A stretch of DNA of 64,000 nt from Methyloceanibacter sp. wino2 (GCF_003071365.1 NZ_CP028960.1:806001-870000); one strand, 5' to 3'. Shown: positions 33,745 to 43,638, numbered from the stretch's first letter. Notes: generated from the letters alone by a model not told the origin. Numbers and translations: made by a program.

Positions 33745-35634
33745 CTACTCGTAGAGACGGAAGACGTTCAGCGTACCGCCCTGCGGGATATGATTCAGGC
33801 CAGCAGCCTTAGTCATAGCCGTGGCACCGATGGCGCCGAACTTATCGTTCAGGTCCAGACCAGCGGTGACCGGAAGACCGATCCAGCCGCCAATGCCGGA
33901 GTACACGCCGACATACTGCTTACCGCCAACCTTGTAGGTGATGGGATTGGCGATGATGCCCGAGCCCAGCTTGCGGCTCCAAAGAACCTTGCCGGACTTA
34001 CGGTCGACAGCGCGGAAGTCACCGCCCAGCGAACCGTAGAACATCAGACCACCGTCAGTGACCATCGTACCGGCCCAGTTCGGATACGGATCCGGGATCT
34101 CCCAGAGCGTCTTACCCGTCAGGACGTCGTACTTCTTGATCTTGCCGGTCGTGCCCTGCTTCTCAGGATACATGTACACGTTCGCGAACACGTAGACCGT
34201 GCCCTGGTTCGTGTGCGTGCGCTCCTGGGGCTCCAGCTCCATGCACCAGTTGTTGGTGGGCATGTAGAAGATGTTCGGCTCCTTCGGATCAACCGAACCA
34301 GGCTGGTGATCCTTACCACCCATCGCGGACGGGCAAGTCGAGACGTTGCGGCCAACTTCGAGCGGCGAATGGTCACGCACCTTGATCGGACGGCCAGTCT
34401 TCATGTCGACCTTCTCGGCCCAGTCCGTCGTCACGTACTTCGTGGCGCGCAGAAGGGTACCGTCGGTACGGTCGAGCACATAAGCAAAGCCGTTACGATC
34501 GAAGTGGGTGAGAGCCTTCACCTTCTTACCGTCGATGTCCATGTCGGTAAGAATGTTCTCGTTGATGCCGTCATAGTCCCACTGGTCAAACGGAGTCATC
34601 TGATAGGCCCAGACAGCGTCGCCGTTGTCGGCCTTGCGAGCGAAGATCGTCATCGACCACTTGTTGTCGAACGCACCAGTGTTGCACTCCTCATGGGTCT
34701 TATCGGGGCAACGATAGGACGGGCTCCACAGGCCGGGGTTACCGGTCGAGTAGTAGACCAGCTTCAGCTCGGGGTCATAGGAGACATAGCCCCAAGCAGC
34801 ACCACCACCAATCTTGTAGTCCTCACCGGGGAAGGTCTTGATACCAAGATCCTCACCAGCCTGGCCAAAATGGGGGTTGGCCTTGTTGGTTTCAGGCGTC
34901 AGGCACACGTCCTTGTCGGAACCCGTGCTGTGGCACACCCAAGCCTCGGAACCGTCCGCCAGATTGAAGGCGGCAACGCGGCCACGAGCGGCGAACTCAT
35001 TACCACCAAAGCCCATAATAACCTTGTTGTCGGCGATCAACGGAGCCGGCGTGATGGTCTCACCCTTCTCGGGATAGGCGTACTTGACGACCCAAACTTC
35101 CTTACCGGTCTGGCCGTCCAGGGCAATCACGAAACCATCGAGAGTGCCATAAACGAACTTGCCATCGGCATAGGAGCCGCCACGGTTGACGGTGTCGCAG
35201 CAAGCGCGCGGCACAGCCGACTCGTCACGGTCGGTCTTCTTCACGTAGGACCAAACCTGCTTCGGATTGTCGGGATCCGAAAGATCCAGACCCTGGACCA
35301 CGTTACAATTGGCCATGGACGGGCAACCCGAAATCATGAACAGCATGGTCTTGCCACCAACGTCCTTGATCACAAGCGGCTGACCCTCGTGACCACGAAG
35401 GGCGTTCGTGCCCTGGGCCCAAGACATCTGGAGCTTGTTGACGTTATCGGTCGTAATGTCTGAGAGCGTGCTGTGGCGCGTCAGCTCAAAGTCACGACCA
35501 GGGGCAGGCCACTGGTCGGGATCAGCCATACGCTTCAGCTGCTCCTCGTCGGAGTTCATTGAAAAGGCCTGACCAGACATGCCCATCGTCAATGCGACGA
35601 CGGTGCCGGCAAGCACACCGAAACTCATTCTCAT
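33745..35634 (-). CDS. xoxF: Lanthanide-dependent methanol dehydrogenase XoxF
   Basis: The 629-residue periplasmic quinoprotein has a signal peptide (about residues 1-25) and the eight-bladed PQQ propeller of methanol dehydrogenases. Seen are the vicinal disulfide Cys145-Cys146 (VPRACCDTVNRGG), Glu213 (GGNEFAARG) and Asn299 (YSTGNPG) as metal ligands, and W-DYDG at 352-356. The second Asp there (355) is the extra acidic ligand that separates lanthanide-dependent XoxF from calcium-type MxaF, which has Ala. It oxidises methanol (and possibly formaldehyde) with cytochrome c as acceptor. TCCTCC (GGAGGA) precedes the ATG. No xoxG cytochrome or xoxJ is in this window, so the partner genes lie elsewhere. 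Codon use is strongly biased, as expected for high expression. Confidence 0.95.
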   Translation of the reverse strand: MRMSFGVLAGTVVALTMGMSGQAFSMNSDEEQLKRMADPDQWPAPGRDFELTRHSTLSDITTDNVNKLQMSWAQGTNALRGHEGQPLVIKDVGGKTMLFMISGCPSMANCNVVQGLDLSDPDNPKQVWSYVKKTDRDESAVPRACCDTVNRGGSYADGKFVYGTLDGFVIALDGQTGKEVWVVKYAYPEKGETITPAPLIADNKVIMGFGGNEFAARGRVAAFNLADGSEAWVCHSTGSDKDVCLTPETNKANPHFGQAGEDLGIKTFPGEDYKIGGGAAWGYVSYDPELKLVYYSTGNPGLWSPSYRCPDKTHEECNTGAFDNKWSMTIFARKADNGDAVWAYQMTPFDQWDYDGINENILTDMDIDGKKVKALTHFDRNGFAYVLDRTDGTLLRATKYVTTDWAEKVDMKTGRPIKVRDHSPLEVGRNVSTCPSAMGGKDHQPGSVDPKEPNIFYMPTNNWCMELEPQERTHTNQGTVYVFANVYMYPEKQGTTGKIKKYDVLTGKTLWEIPDPYPNWAGTMVTDGGLMFYGSLGGDFRAVDRKSGKVLWSRKLGSGIIANPITYKVGGKQYVGVYSGIGGWIGLPVTAGLDLNDKFGAIGATAMTKAAGLNHIPQGGTLNVFRLYE

Positions 35635-35898
35635 AGATTTTCCTCCCTAGCGATTCGGTTCACGGAACCGAAAGCCACTCCAGTTGAATTGCCTGAGTGC
35701 CCCAGCTTGGCCGGGAACATTTGGCATCAGGCTCTTCTTGATATCTCTTAACCGGCCTATCCTGCAGGTCCGGATTCGATATACTGTCTAGGCCGGTTCT
35801 TCAGCTGATTCTCGGGCTTGGACTTCGCCTGCCACAAGAGATGCCTCAGCCGGCAACTAGTGCGGCGACGGTCAGTCAGATGGAAGGGGCGGCACCAA

Positions 35899-37350
35899 GT
35901 GGGCAAAGGCGCGACACTAGCAATCGAGGTGAAGCAAGAGGGACGCGAACCCATTTTTCTTGCACTCTCTCGTGCAATCATTGCTGAAATCGAGAGGGGG
36001 CGGCTTAAGCCCGGTGATCCCCTACCCGGAACCCGCGCGCTGTCGAAGAGTCTGCTGCTCAACCGCAACACGGTCGATGCCGCTTATCACGAGCTCACCA
36101 TGCAGGGTTGGCTTGTAACGGAGCCCTCTCGCGGCACGTTCGTTGCGCACGATTTGCCCGACTTCGGTCGCGAGCGCTCTCTGGCAGACACCACTGCCAC
36201 AGGTCATCCCAACGCTACCAAGCAATATAGCCGAGGCCTGAGCCTTTCGGATGGTTTGCCCGATCCCCGGATTGCCCCCACTACTGCACTAGGCAGAGCA
36301 TTTCGCAGAACCTTGAAGTCACCGGTGTTCCTTGACGGTGCGTATGGTGACCCGCGCGGTAACGAGGCGCTCCGGACATCGCTTGCCCACTACTTGACAA
36401 ACGAACGCGGTCTAACACTCCACTACGATGACGTACTGATTGCGCGGGGGAGCCAGATGGCTTTGTACCTCGCTGCTGCAGCTGTCGCTGAGCCCGGATC
36501 GAAGATTGCCGTTGAATCGCCGGGCTACCCGCTCGCCTGGGCCGCAATTCGTGCGGCAGGTGCAAGCGTAGTGGCGGTTCCGGTGGACGATGGCGGCATC
36601 AACGTTGATAGACTAGAGCAGCTCGCTGCCCGAGAGCCTAGCCTCAAGGCAGTGTACGTAACTCCGCATCACCAATACCCCACGACAACCACTCTCGGCG
36701 CGGCGCGGCGACTGCGTCTCTTACAACTAGCCCGGCGGTATCGCTTGACCATAATCGAGGACGACTACGATCATGAATACCGCTTTGACGGACACCCTGT
36801 GTTACCCCTGGCGGCTCACGCTGAGCGTGATGCATCTGTGGTCTACGTAGGATCGCTATCGAAGATTCTCGCGCCCGGCATTCGGATCGGTTACGCGGTG
36901 GCGCCGCCTGGAATTCTCAAAGGTATGAGCGATAGGCGTGAGGCCATCGACAGGCAAGGAGATGTCTTTCTAGAACTCGCGCTCAGCGAGTTAATTTCGG
37001 ACGGTACGCTCCGACGGCATGCTCGAAAAGCGCGCCGCGTCTATCACGCGCGCCGAGATTACTTGTATGGGTTGCTGAAGAGACACTTCTCAAAATGTGC
37101 CGAGTTTGTCCTTCCGGCGGGCGGGCTTGCGATTTGGTTGAGGCTTAACCCAGGCTTCCACGCTGAAACCTGGGCTCGGAACGCCGCCGACCTTGGTCTT
37201 TCTGTTCTTCCGGGAGCTCATTTCACCCCGAAGCCGGCCGAGGCGCCCGAGGCCTTCCGACTCGGGTTTGCAACCCTCAGCGAAGATGAGATTTCAGAAG
37301 CGATTAAGCTGCTCGTGAAGGCAAATCCAGGTCGCTCCAAGCGCGTCTGA
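35899..37350 (+). CDS. MocR/PdxR-type GntR-aminotransferase regulator
   Basis: The protein (483 residues from the GTG at 35899) has an N-terminal GntR winged helix (PIFLALSRAIIAEIERGRLK, GDPLPGTRALSKSLLLNRNT) joined to a fold-type I aminotransferase domain with GDPRGNEALRTSLAHYL, DDYDHEYRFDG (PLP-contacting Asp) and GSLSKILAPGIRIGY with the PLP lysine. MocR regulators use PLP or an amino-compound ligand to control vitamin B6, GABA or ectoine-type genes. I prefer the GTG start close to the domain; the frame extends to 35818. It diverges from xoxF across 264 bp but no functional tie is known. Confidence 0.88.
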   Translation: MGKGATLAIEVKQEGREPIFLALSRAIIAEIERGRLKPGDPLPGTRALSKSLLLNRNTVDAAYHELTMQGWLVTEPSRGTFVAHDLPDFGRERSLADTTATGHPNATKQYSRGLSLSDGLPDPRIAPTTALGRAFRRTLKSPVFLDGAYGDPRGNEALRTSLAHYLTNERGLTLHYDDVLIARGSQMALYLAAAAVAEPGSKIAVESPGYPLAWAAIRAAGASVVAVPVDDGGINVDRLEQLAAREPSLKAVYVTPHHQYPTTTTLGAARRLRLLQLARRYRLTIIEDDYDHEYRFDGHPVLPLAAHAERDASVVYVGSLSKILAPGIRIGYAVAPPGILKGMSDRREAIDRQGDVFLELALSELISDGTLRRHARKARRVYHARRDYLYGLLKRHFSKCAEFVLPAGGLAIWLRLNPGFHAETWARNAADLGLSVLPGAHFTPKPAEAPEAFRLGFATLSEDEISEAIKLLVKANPGRSKRV

Positions 37351-37883
37351 AGCCGTGCCGTCGACTTTTTAATCGACCTCGATGCACTAAAATGTTCGTC
37401 GCAGCCTTTCGCCTTACGCTGTCGGTTGCAGCAAGCCTGGCCACACGCCCCATGTCGCAACTCTGCTGGCAAGCGCAACGATCCAGGATGCTAGAAATCC
37501 ATAGGTCCCTTATCGGCGATTGCGGGACCGCACTGCCCGGCCTTCCCTGCCGCATCACCCACACGAGCATTGTCCAACCCGATCGTCGGCCAGCTTGCGC
37601 TGCGTCAACGTTCCGCCGGGCCGGGCTGGCGATAACAGCGAGAACATGGCGTGTCCTTGCGGTTTGCGGCCTTCCCCCCAGCCGCCCGTCGGGACGGCCG
37701 ACCACCCTTGGACGCCAATGTAGGGTGAGTTAGGGCGCACCACGCCGTTATGGGGCGCCGCGAGCCAGACAGGGGATCCGAGAAAACGACACGCATCGGG
37801 ACAGCCGACTGCGGCACAGGGGCTTTCGTGTCCATCGTGTGTCAAAACCGGGTACTCCCGAGCAGTTCGCAGGGAGTGCCGAG
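37351..37883. other. Intergenic stretch upstream of narK, no gene recognised
   Basis: No frame in these 533 bases shows family motifs. I looked for an FNR/NnrR-type TTGAT-N4-ATCAA box in front of narK and did not find a good one; CAGGGAG just before the ATG at 37884 is the ribosome-binding site. Confidence 0.45.
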
Positions 37884-40667
37884 ATGACCACGACGCGTTC
37901 GACGCCTGGGGCAAACCGGGCTCTTTGGCTTTCGACGGTTGCCTTCACGGTGTGCTTCGCCGTGTGGACGATTTTTGCCATCATCGGTGTACGCATCCAA
38001 GAAAATCTCGGTCTGAACGAGACCGAATTCGGCTTGCTTGTCGGGACGCCTATCCTGACCGGCTCGCTCAGCCGCATATTGCTCGGCATCTGGACGGACC
38101 AGTATGGCGGCCGTGTCGTCTATGTCCTGACCATGTTGTCGGCCGCTGCTGCCACCTTCCTCCTCTCCTTGGCCACCACCTATCCGTGGATGCTCGTCGC
38201 GGCTCTCGGCGTCGGGCTTGCAGGCGGCTCATTCGCCGTCGGCATCGCCTATGTGTCCAAGTGGTTCCCGCCGGAGAAACAAGGAACGGCGCTCGGCATC
38301 TTCGGCGCCGGCAATGTCGGCGCGGCGGTCACGAAGTTCGTAGCCCCGTTCGTGCTCGTCGCCTTCGGCTGGCAGATGGTCGCCGTGGCTTGGGCGTCCG
38401 TCTTGGCCATCACCGCGATCGTCTTCTGGCTCGCCACCGACGACGACCCAGAGATCAAGGCCAGACGCGCCCGCAATGAGAAGCCGCGCTCGCTGCTGGC
38501 CCAATTGGAGCCGCTGCGGCATCAGCAGGTCTGGCGGTTCTCGCTGTACTACTTCTTCGTGTTCGGCGGGTTCGTGGCACTCGCATTGTGGCTGCCCCGC
38601 TACATGATCGGCGTTTACAAGCTCGACATCGAAACCGCGGGCATGCTCGCGGCATTATACTCGATCCCTGCAAGCCTCTTCCGTGCCTATGGCGGGCATC
38701 TATCCGACCGCTACGGGGCGCGGACGGTCATGTACTGGACCTTTGGGGTCTCGCTGGTTTGCCTGTTGATGCTGTCCTACCCGCAAACGGACTATGTAAT
38801 CCACGGCATTAAGGGACCGATCTCCTTCTCGACGCAGATGAATCTGATTCCGTTTGTGGTCACGATTTTCGTTCTGGGCTTCTTCATGTCGCTCGGCAAG
38901 GCCGCGGTCTACAAATACATCCCCGTCTATTACGGCAATAATGTCGGTTCGGTCGGCGGATTGGTCGGCATGATCGGCGGCCTCGGAGGTTTCGTGCTGC
39001 CGCTGGCCTTCGGTATCATGGCCGATCTGACCAGTATTTGGACGAGCTGCTTCATGCTGCTGTTCCTGATCGTCGCCGTCTCGCTCGCCTGGATGCACTT
39101 CTCCATTCGCCACATGGAGCAGCGCGCCGCCGGCGACGTGCTGGCCAAGTTGCCGCCCCTCGCCGAGCTCGAGCACGCGCACAGCCACGAGGAACATGGC
39201 CCGCACCATGGGCTGATCGAAGACTGGCGCCCTGAAGACGAGACGTTCTGGGAGACCACAGGGCGCCGTATCGCGCGGCGCAATCTATGGATCTCCGTGC
39301 CGGCGCTCCTGCTGGCTTTCGCGGTCTGGATGGTGTGGAGCGTGGTCGTGGCTAAACTCCCGGCGATCGGCTTCACCTATTCCACCGATCAGCTGTTCTG
39401 GCTGGCGGCATTGCCAGGCCTCTCCGGCGCGACGTTCCGCATTTTCTATTCGTTCATGGTGCCCATTTTCGGCGGCCGACTGTGGACGGCGTTGACAACC
39501 GCCTCACTGCTCATACCTGCCTTCGGCATCGGCTACGCCGTGCAGAATCCCGATACGCCCTATTTGCTGTTCCTTATCCTCGCACTGTTGTGCGGCTTCG
39601 GCGGCGGTAACTTTGCTTCGTCCATGGCCAATATCAGTTTCTTCTTCCCCAAAAAGGAGAAGGGCAACGCGCTGGCGCTCAACGCCGGTCTCGGCAATCT
39701 CGGCGTGAGCGTCGTTCAGTTCGTCGTGCCCCTGGTGATTACCGCCGGCGTCTTCGGCGTGGTGGGGGGCGAGCCGCAGACCACGTCGGAAGGCACACGG
39801 CTGTGGTTGCAGAATGCCGGATTCATCTGGGTACCGTTCCTGCTCGTCACCACGGTCGCTGCCTGGATCGGCATGAACGATATCGCTTCGGCGAAAGCGT
39901 CGTTCAGCGAGCAGGCGGTGATCTTCCAGCGGAAGCACAACTGGATCATGTGCTGGCTGTATACGGGCACGTTCGGCTCATTCATCGGCTACTCGGCGGG
40001 CTTTCCCCTTCTCGCCAAGACCCAGTTCCCAGAAGTGAACTCGCTGCCCTTGGTCTTCCTGGGACCTCTGGTCGGCGCTCTGTCGCGCGCCGCGACGGGA
40101 TGGATCGCCGACCGTTGGGGCGGCGGGCGCGTCACCATCTGGGTGTTCACGGTCATGATCGCCGCGGTCGCTGGTGTCCTCTTCTTCCTAGGTATCAAGG
40201 ATCAGCCTAATGCATTCTGGGGCTTCTTCGCGATGTTCTTGCTCTTGTTCTTCGCGACAGGCGTCGGCAACGCTTCGACCTTCCAAATGATCCCGGCGAT
40301 CATGCGCAAGGAAGTCGGCCGCTTGATGCCCGGCTTGTCCGCGGCCGAACAGACACGCCACGCCGACAAGGAATCCGCGGCGATCATCGGCTTTACCTCG
40401 GCCGTTGCGGCCTACGGCGCCTTCTTCATCCCCAAAGCCTACGGTAGCTCGATTGCGGCGACCGGCGGACCCGAACTCGCGCTGTGGGGCTTCTTGGGCT
40501 TCTACGCGACGTGTATCGCGGTCACGTGGTGGTTCTACACCCGCCGCGGCGGCCTGCTCCACGACATCGAACGCGGCGGCCCGTCGGACTCGGGCACGAG
40601 GCGCAAGACGGCAGAAGCCGGGAAGCCCGCCGAGGTCGTTCCCGTGCCGGCGGGCGTCAGCAGGTGA
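37884..40667 (+). CDS. narK: Fused NarK1-NarK2 nitrate/nitrite transporter
   Basis: The product of about 927 residues holds two complete major-facilitator transporters in one chain. The first half (to about residue 420) has ILTGSLSRILLGIWTDQYGG and GNVGAAVTKFVAPFVL; a His-rich linker (HAHSHEEHGPHHG) follows; the second half has FASSMANISFFFPKKEKGNA and LNAGLGNLGVSVVQFVVPLV, the nitrate-nitrite porter signature. In Paracoccus the fused NarK couples proton-driven nitrate uptake (domain 1) with nitrate/nitrite exchange (domain 2). I chose the ATG at 37884; the frame extends 15 codons upstream. A GTGA overlap links it to the outer-membrane barrel gene. Confidence 0.95.
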   Translation: MTTTRSTPGANRALWLSTVAFTVCFAVWTIFAIIGVRIQENLGLNETEFGLLVGTPILTGSLSRILLGIWTDQYGGRVVYVLTMLSAAAATFLLSLATTYPWMLVAALGVGLAGGSFAVGIAYVSKWFPPEKQGTALGIFGAGNVGAAVTKFVAPFVLVAFGWQMVAVAWASVLAITAIVFWLATDDDPEIKARRARNEKPRSLLAQLEPLRHQQVWRFSLYYFFVFGGFVALALWLPRYMIGVYKLDIETAGMLAALYSIPASLFRAYGGHLSDRYGARTVMYWTFGVSLVCLLMLSYPQTDYVIHGIKGPISFSTQMNLIPFVVTIFVLGFFMSLGKAAVYKYIPVYYGNNVGSVGGLVGMIGGLGGFVLPLAFGIMADLTSIWTSCFMLLFLIVAVSLAWMHFSIRHMEQRAAGDVLAKLPPLAELEHAHSHEEHGPHHGLIEDWRPEDETFWETTGRRIARRNLWISVPALLLAFAVWMVWSVVVAKLPAIGFTYSTDQLFWLAALPGLSGATFRIFYSFMVPIFGGRLWTALTTASLLIPAFGIGYAVQNPDTPYLLFLILALLCGFGGGNFASSMANISFFFPKKEKGNALALNAGLGNLGVSVVQFVVPLVITAGVFGVVGGEPQTTSEGTRLWLQNAGFIWVPFLLVTTVAAWIGMNDIASAKASFSEQAVIFQRKHNWIMCWLYTGTFGSFIGYSAGFPLLAKTQFPEVNSLPLVFLGPLVGALSRAATGWIADRWGGGRVTIWVFTVMIAAVAGVLFFLGIKDQPNAFWGFFAMFLLLFFATGVGNASTFQMIPAIMRKEVGRLMPGLSAAEQTRHADKESAAIIGFTSAVAAYGAFFIPKAYGSSIAATGGPELALWGFLGFYATCIAVTWWFYTRRGGLLHDIERGGPSDSGTRRKTAEAGKPAEVVPVPAGVSR

Positions 40668-41977
40668 AGGCGCCCTCGGATCATCGGCCGAGAGTACGGT
40701 ATTTCGTGGCCGGACCATGCGTACTACTTGCATCCGTCGTCGCGTTCGGCGCTACGGCGTTTGCCCAGGAGGCAACCTACAATCCGCAACAAGGGGCGCC
40801 GACGCGCTACCAGCCGCCGCACGAGGGCTTTTTGAACGCTAGGTTCTGGACCGACACCCGGTATCGTTACGAGTATGTGGACCAGGGCAACAAGCCAAAG
40901 AACGCGCGCGCCTCGACAATCCGCAACAAGACCGGCATCGAGTCCGGCTTCTTCCATGGTTTCCGGGCGGGCGTCGAGGGAGAGTTCGTGCTCGAGCTTG
41001 GACCCAACGATTTCAACAACACGATCAACGGCCGCACCCAGTATCCGGTCGTGGCGGACGTCGAGTCCGCGGAAGTCGATCAGGCTTATCTAGAGTCGTA
41101 CAACATTCCGGGCGTGGTGCTGCTCGGCGGCCGCTATTTGGAGAACCTCGACAATCTCCGCTATGTCGGCTCGGTGGCTTGGCGTCAGAACGACCAGACC
41201 TTCGATGGTGCCAAGGCGACCATCACGGCGCTCCCCGGGGTGGAGCTGCTCTACGCCTATATCGGCAATGTCAACCGCATCTTCAGCGACCGTTCGCCGG
41301 CCGGAAACATCAATTCGAACGTGCATCTGATCCATGCCGAGAGCGACGAGCTCTCAATCGGCAAGCTCACGGCCTACACGTATTTGACGGATCTCTACGA
41401 CCTCGACCCGCTTTCCAACGCAAGCTTCGGCGGTTTTCTCAAGGGTAAGCAGGGGCTGACCGGAGGCATCGACTACCACTATCGCTTCGAGTATGCGCAC
41501 CAGATCAGCTACGGGGATGCCCCGGTCGACTACGATGCGGACTATGTGCGCGTCGAGCAGGGTCTAAGCAAAGCCGGGTTCACCGGCACGCTCGTCTATG
41601 AGCTGCTGGGCAGCGACAATGGCGTCGCTGCGTTTCAGACGCCCCTTGCCACGGGACATGTCTTCAACGGCTTCGCCGACGTCTTCCTGGTCATCCCGCC
41701 CACGGGCCTGCAGGACTTCTACGCGCAGGCGAAGTACAAGGTGCCGACGAACATCGGCGGCCCGTTCAGCTATTTTGGCGGGCTGCTGCTCCTGGCCCAA
41801 TACCACGAGTTCCGCTCCGCGGTGCAGAACCTGGACTACGGCTCGGAGTTCGACTTCTACTCCTACCTGCCCTTGCGCGACGGTTTCTATGCGCAAGCCA
41901 AATATGCCAACTACCAAGCGGACGACTACTTCGTCGACACTCAGAAGGTCATCTTCGGACTTGGATATCAGTACTAG
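40664..41977 (+). CDS. Outer-membrane beta-barrel protein (alginate-export-like porin)
   Basis: The 437-residue product starts at a GTG overlapping the narK stop (GTGA). A signal peptide (RYFVAGPCVLLASVVAFGATAFA) is followed by alternating beta strands (TRYRYEYVDQGN, NATIRNKTG-type turns, LLGGRYLENLDNLRYVGS) and a C-terminal aromatic residue (FGLGYQY), as in outer-membrane barrels. It resembles the alginate-export/porin group. Coupling to narK suggests it lets nitrate or nitrite cross the outer membrane; that role is inferred from position only. Confidence 0.78.
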   Translation: MKAPSDHRPRVRYFVAGPCVLLASVVAFGATAFAQEATYNPQQGAPTRYQPPHEGFLNARFWTDTRYRYEYVDQGNKPKNARASTIRNKTGIESGFFHGFRAGVEGEFVLELGPNDFNNTINGRTQYPVVADVESAEVDQAYLESYNIPGVVLLGGRYLENLDNLRYVGSVAWRQNDQTFDGAKATITALPGVELLYAYIGNVNRIFSDRSPAGNINSNVHLIHAESDELSIGKLTAYTYLTDLYDLDPLSNASFGGFLKGKQGLTGGIDYHYRFEYAHQISYGDAPVDYDADYVRVEQGLSKAGFTGTLVYELLGSDNGVAAFQTPLATGHVFNGFADVFLVIPPTGLQDFYAQAKYKVPTNIGGPFSYFGGLLLLAQYHEFRSAVQNLDYGSEFDFYSYLPLRDGFYAQAKYANYQADDYFVDTQKVIFGLGYQY

Positions 41978-41995
41978 TGCCGAGCACGCGCGCCC

Positions 41996-42268
41996 TCAGC
42001 TGTCGAGTCTAGGGCAAGACCGGAAGAACGCGACATTGGGACAGAAATCCGCGGCCCTTCTTCCCCCGTCACCGAGCAGCCAGCGGCGGCATACCCCAGC
42101 ATGCTGACAGTAGCGGCACTTGGCGCGTGCCTCGATAAAGGCAAGCCCGCCATCCACGCGTATCGCCGCAAGGACATCGACCCCTTGCGCCTCCATCATC
42201 TGATCCATCAAGGCGTACCGTTGACTTAGCTCCTCCTTGGTGGCCCACAACAACCTCGAGTTTGGCAT
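41996..42268 (-). CDS. DUF6455 family protein
   Basis: The 90-residue product contains ALMDQMMEAQGVDVLAAIRV followed by DGGLAFIEARAKCRYCQHAG and a late FCPNVAFF, the DUF6455 pattern. Four cysteines (CRYCxxxxxC and FC) could bind a metal or cluster. Start at the ATG at 42268, which follows AAGGAGGTG. This family is often seen in denitrification gene clusters; here it lies downstream of nnrS on the same strand and converges on the porin gene with an 18-bp gap. Confidence 0.8.
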   Translation of the reverse strand: MPNSRLLWATKEELSQRYALMDQMMEAQGVDVLAAIRVDGGLAFIEARAKCRYCQHAGVCRRWLLGDGGRRAADFCPNVAFFRSCPRLDS

Positions 42269-42385
42269 CACGCACCTCCTTGTTCCGCATACGCGGCTAT
42301 TGAGCGCGGTCCCTTAAAAGCAGCTCCGCCGCTTCGGGTCGTTGCTCCGCGACAAACTCGCGGCCGAAAGTTGTTGGCTTCCCGC

Positions 42386-43573
42386 CTAGCCGGCATGCTC
42401 CACACGCCGCCCGAGCAGCATTGGCCCATATTCGAGAACAAAGAGCATGAAGGCGGCGATCCAGGCTATACCCGCAGCCGTCACCAACGGCCCGTGGACT
42501 TCCGGAACGAGCCCGGCGCCGATGCGCAGCAGCGCCGCCGCCACGACGGCGCTATACATGAGGATCGTGAGGGCCGAAGCGCTAAGAGGCCGTCCAGTGT
42601 GACCACGTGATGCACGAGTCATGATGGCAAGGGTCATCAGTCCGATGGCGCCCACGGTCCATGCGTGAAGCGGTTCAGTGCCGGCAAAGCTGTTCGGGAC
42701 GAGCACCGCGATCGCCCCTAGAAAAAAACCGAGCGGAACGAACGCGTAGCCGAGGTGGAGAACAAAGACGAGCGGCTCGCGCCAAGTCTGCAGGCCGGTC
42801 CAACGCCATAGGCGTACACAATGCAGGAGCGCGGCCCCCAGGAACAAGACGCCGGTCCCGGCGGCTCGCGGAACGACAATCCACGAGATGAGGGCGGCAG
42901 CCGAAGCGAGCAGTGTCACCACATCGAAACGGTCGAACGAGACCGGGAGGCGCTTGGCTTTGTTTCGCATCAACCAGGTGTGCGTAAAGCTGGGAACGAC
43001 GCGCCCGCCGATCAGCATGATCAGTCCGATGAGGGCCGCAATCCCGACCCGGCTCCCATAGTTGGCGCTTCCTGAGGTCAAGACCTCTGCGTGAAACGCT
43101 ATATCTGCCGCCGCGAGAAACGTGACAAGGATGAGCGGCTTGAGATTACGCCAATTGCGCCCGACAACAACCTCACGCGCCATCAACACCAAGAGACACG
43201 GCAAGAACAAGCTATCGAGCACGACGGCCGGGAGCGGGCCGATGGTCCCAGTTACAAGGAACGCTAGGCGCGCCACGCCCCACAGCGTGAATATCAGAGC
43301 CAACCGCCAGCCCGCGACCGGGAGACGGCCTGTCCAATTGGGGACAGCTGTCAGGAGAAATCCCGCAACGACCGCACCCGTATAGCCAAAGATCATCTCA
43401 TGGGCGTGCCATGCCAGAGCACCGTAGCCCTGGCCCAAGGTCCACAGTCCGGCAAGCGCGCCGATCCACAGAGCCACGGCGACGACCGCCCAAAACGCCG
43501 ACCCCAGGAAGAATGGCCGGAAACCATAGGTAAAAAGCGCGAAAGCGCTATCCCGCTCGAGTCTCCGCTGCAT
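42386..43573 (-). CDS. nnrS: NnrS haem-copper membrane protein
   Basis: The 395-residue, roughly twelve-helix protein has the NnrS start FTYGFRPFFLGSAFWAVVAV, LAWHAHEMIFGYTGAVVAGF (His-x-His haem/copper ligands), TAVPNWTGRLPVAGW and RVVPSFTHTWL. NnrS lowers the damage done by nitric oxide in denitrifiers. I place the start at the ATG at 43573 where homology begins; the frame is open further upstream but overlaps the regulator gene. A TTG-N8-CAA site lies 66 bp upstream. An inactive relative is at 21064. Confidence 0.9.
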   Translation of the reverse strand: MQRRLERDSAFALFTYGFRPFFLGSAFWAVVAVALWIGALAGLWTLGQGYGALAWHAHEMIFGYTGAVVAGFLLTAVPNWTGRLPVAGWRLALIFTLWGVARLAFLVTGTIGPLPAVVLDSLFLPCLLVLMAREVVVGRNWRNLKPLILVTFLAAADIAFHAEVLTSGSANYGSRVGIAALIGLIMLIGGRVVPSFTHTWLMRNKAKRLPVSFDRFDVVTLLASAAALISWIVVPRAAGTGVLFLGAALLHCVRLWRWTGLQTWREPLVFVLHLGYAFVPLGFFLGAIAVLVPNSFAGTEPLHAWTVGAIGLMTLAIMTRASRGHTGRPLSASALTILMYSAVVAAALLRIGAGLVPEVHGPLVTAAGIAWIAAFMLFVLEYGPMLLGRRVEHAG

Positions 43574-43638
43574 CGTCCGTGGGACTCCATCCTCCCGGTT
43601 CAAACGGACGGATAGTAGCGGCGGAGCGGGTCGCCAAA

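Noticed and set aside
33700-35463. A 587-codon open frame on the plus strand
   Set aside because: It is the mirror of xoxF, whose family assignment is certain. Strong codon bias in xoxF leaves the opposite strand free of stops.
37351-37883. An FNR box in front of narK
   Set aside because: I found only partial matches such as TTGGACGCCAA, whose half-site spacing is wrong.
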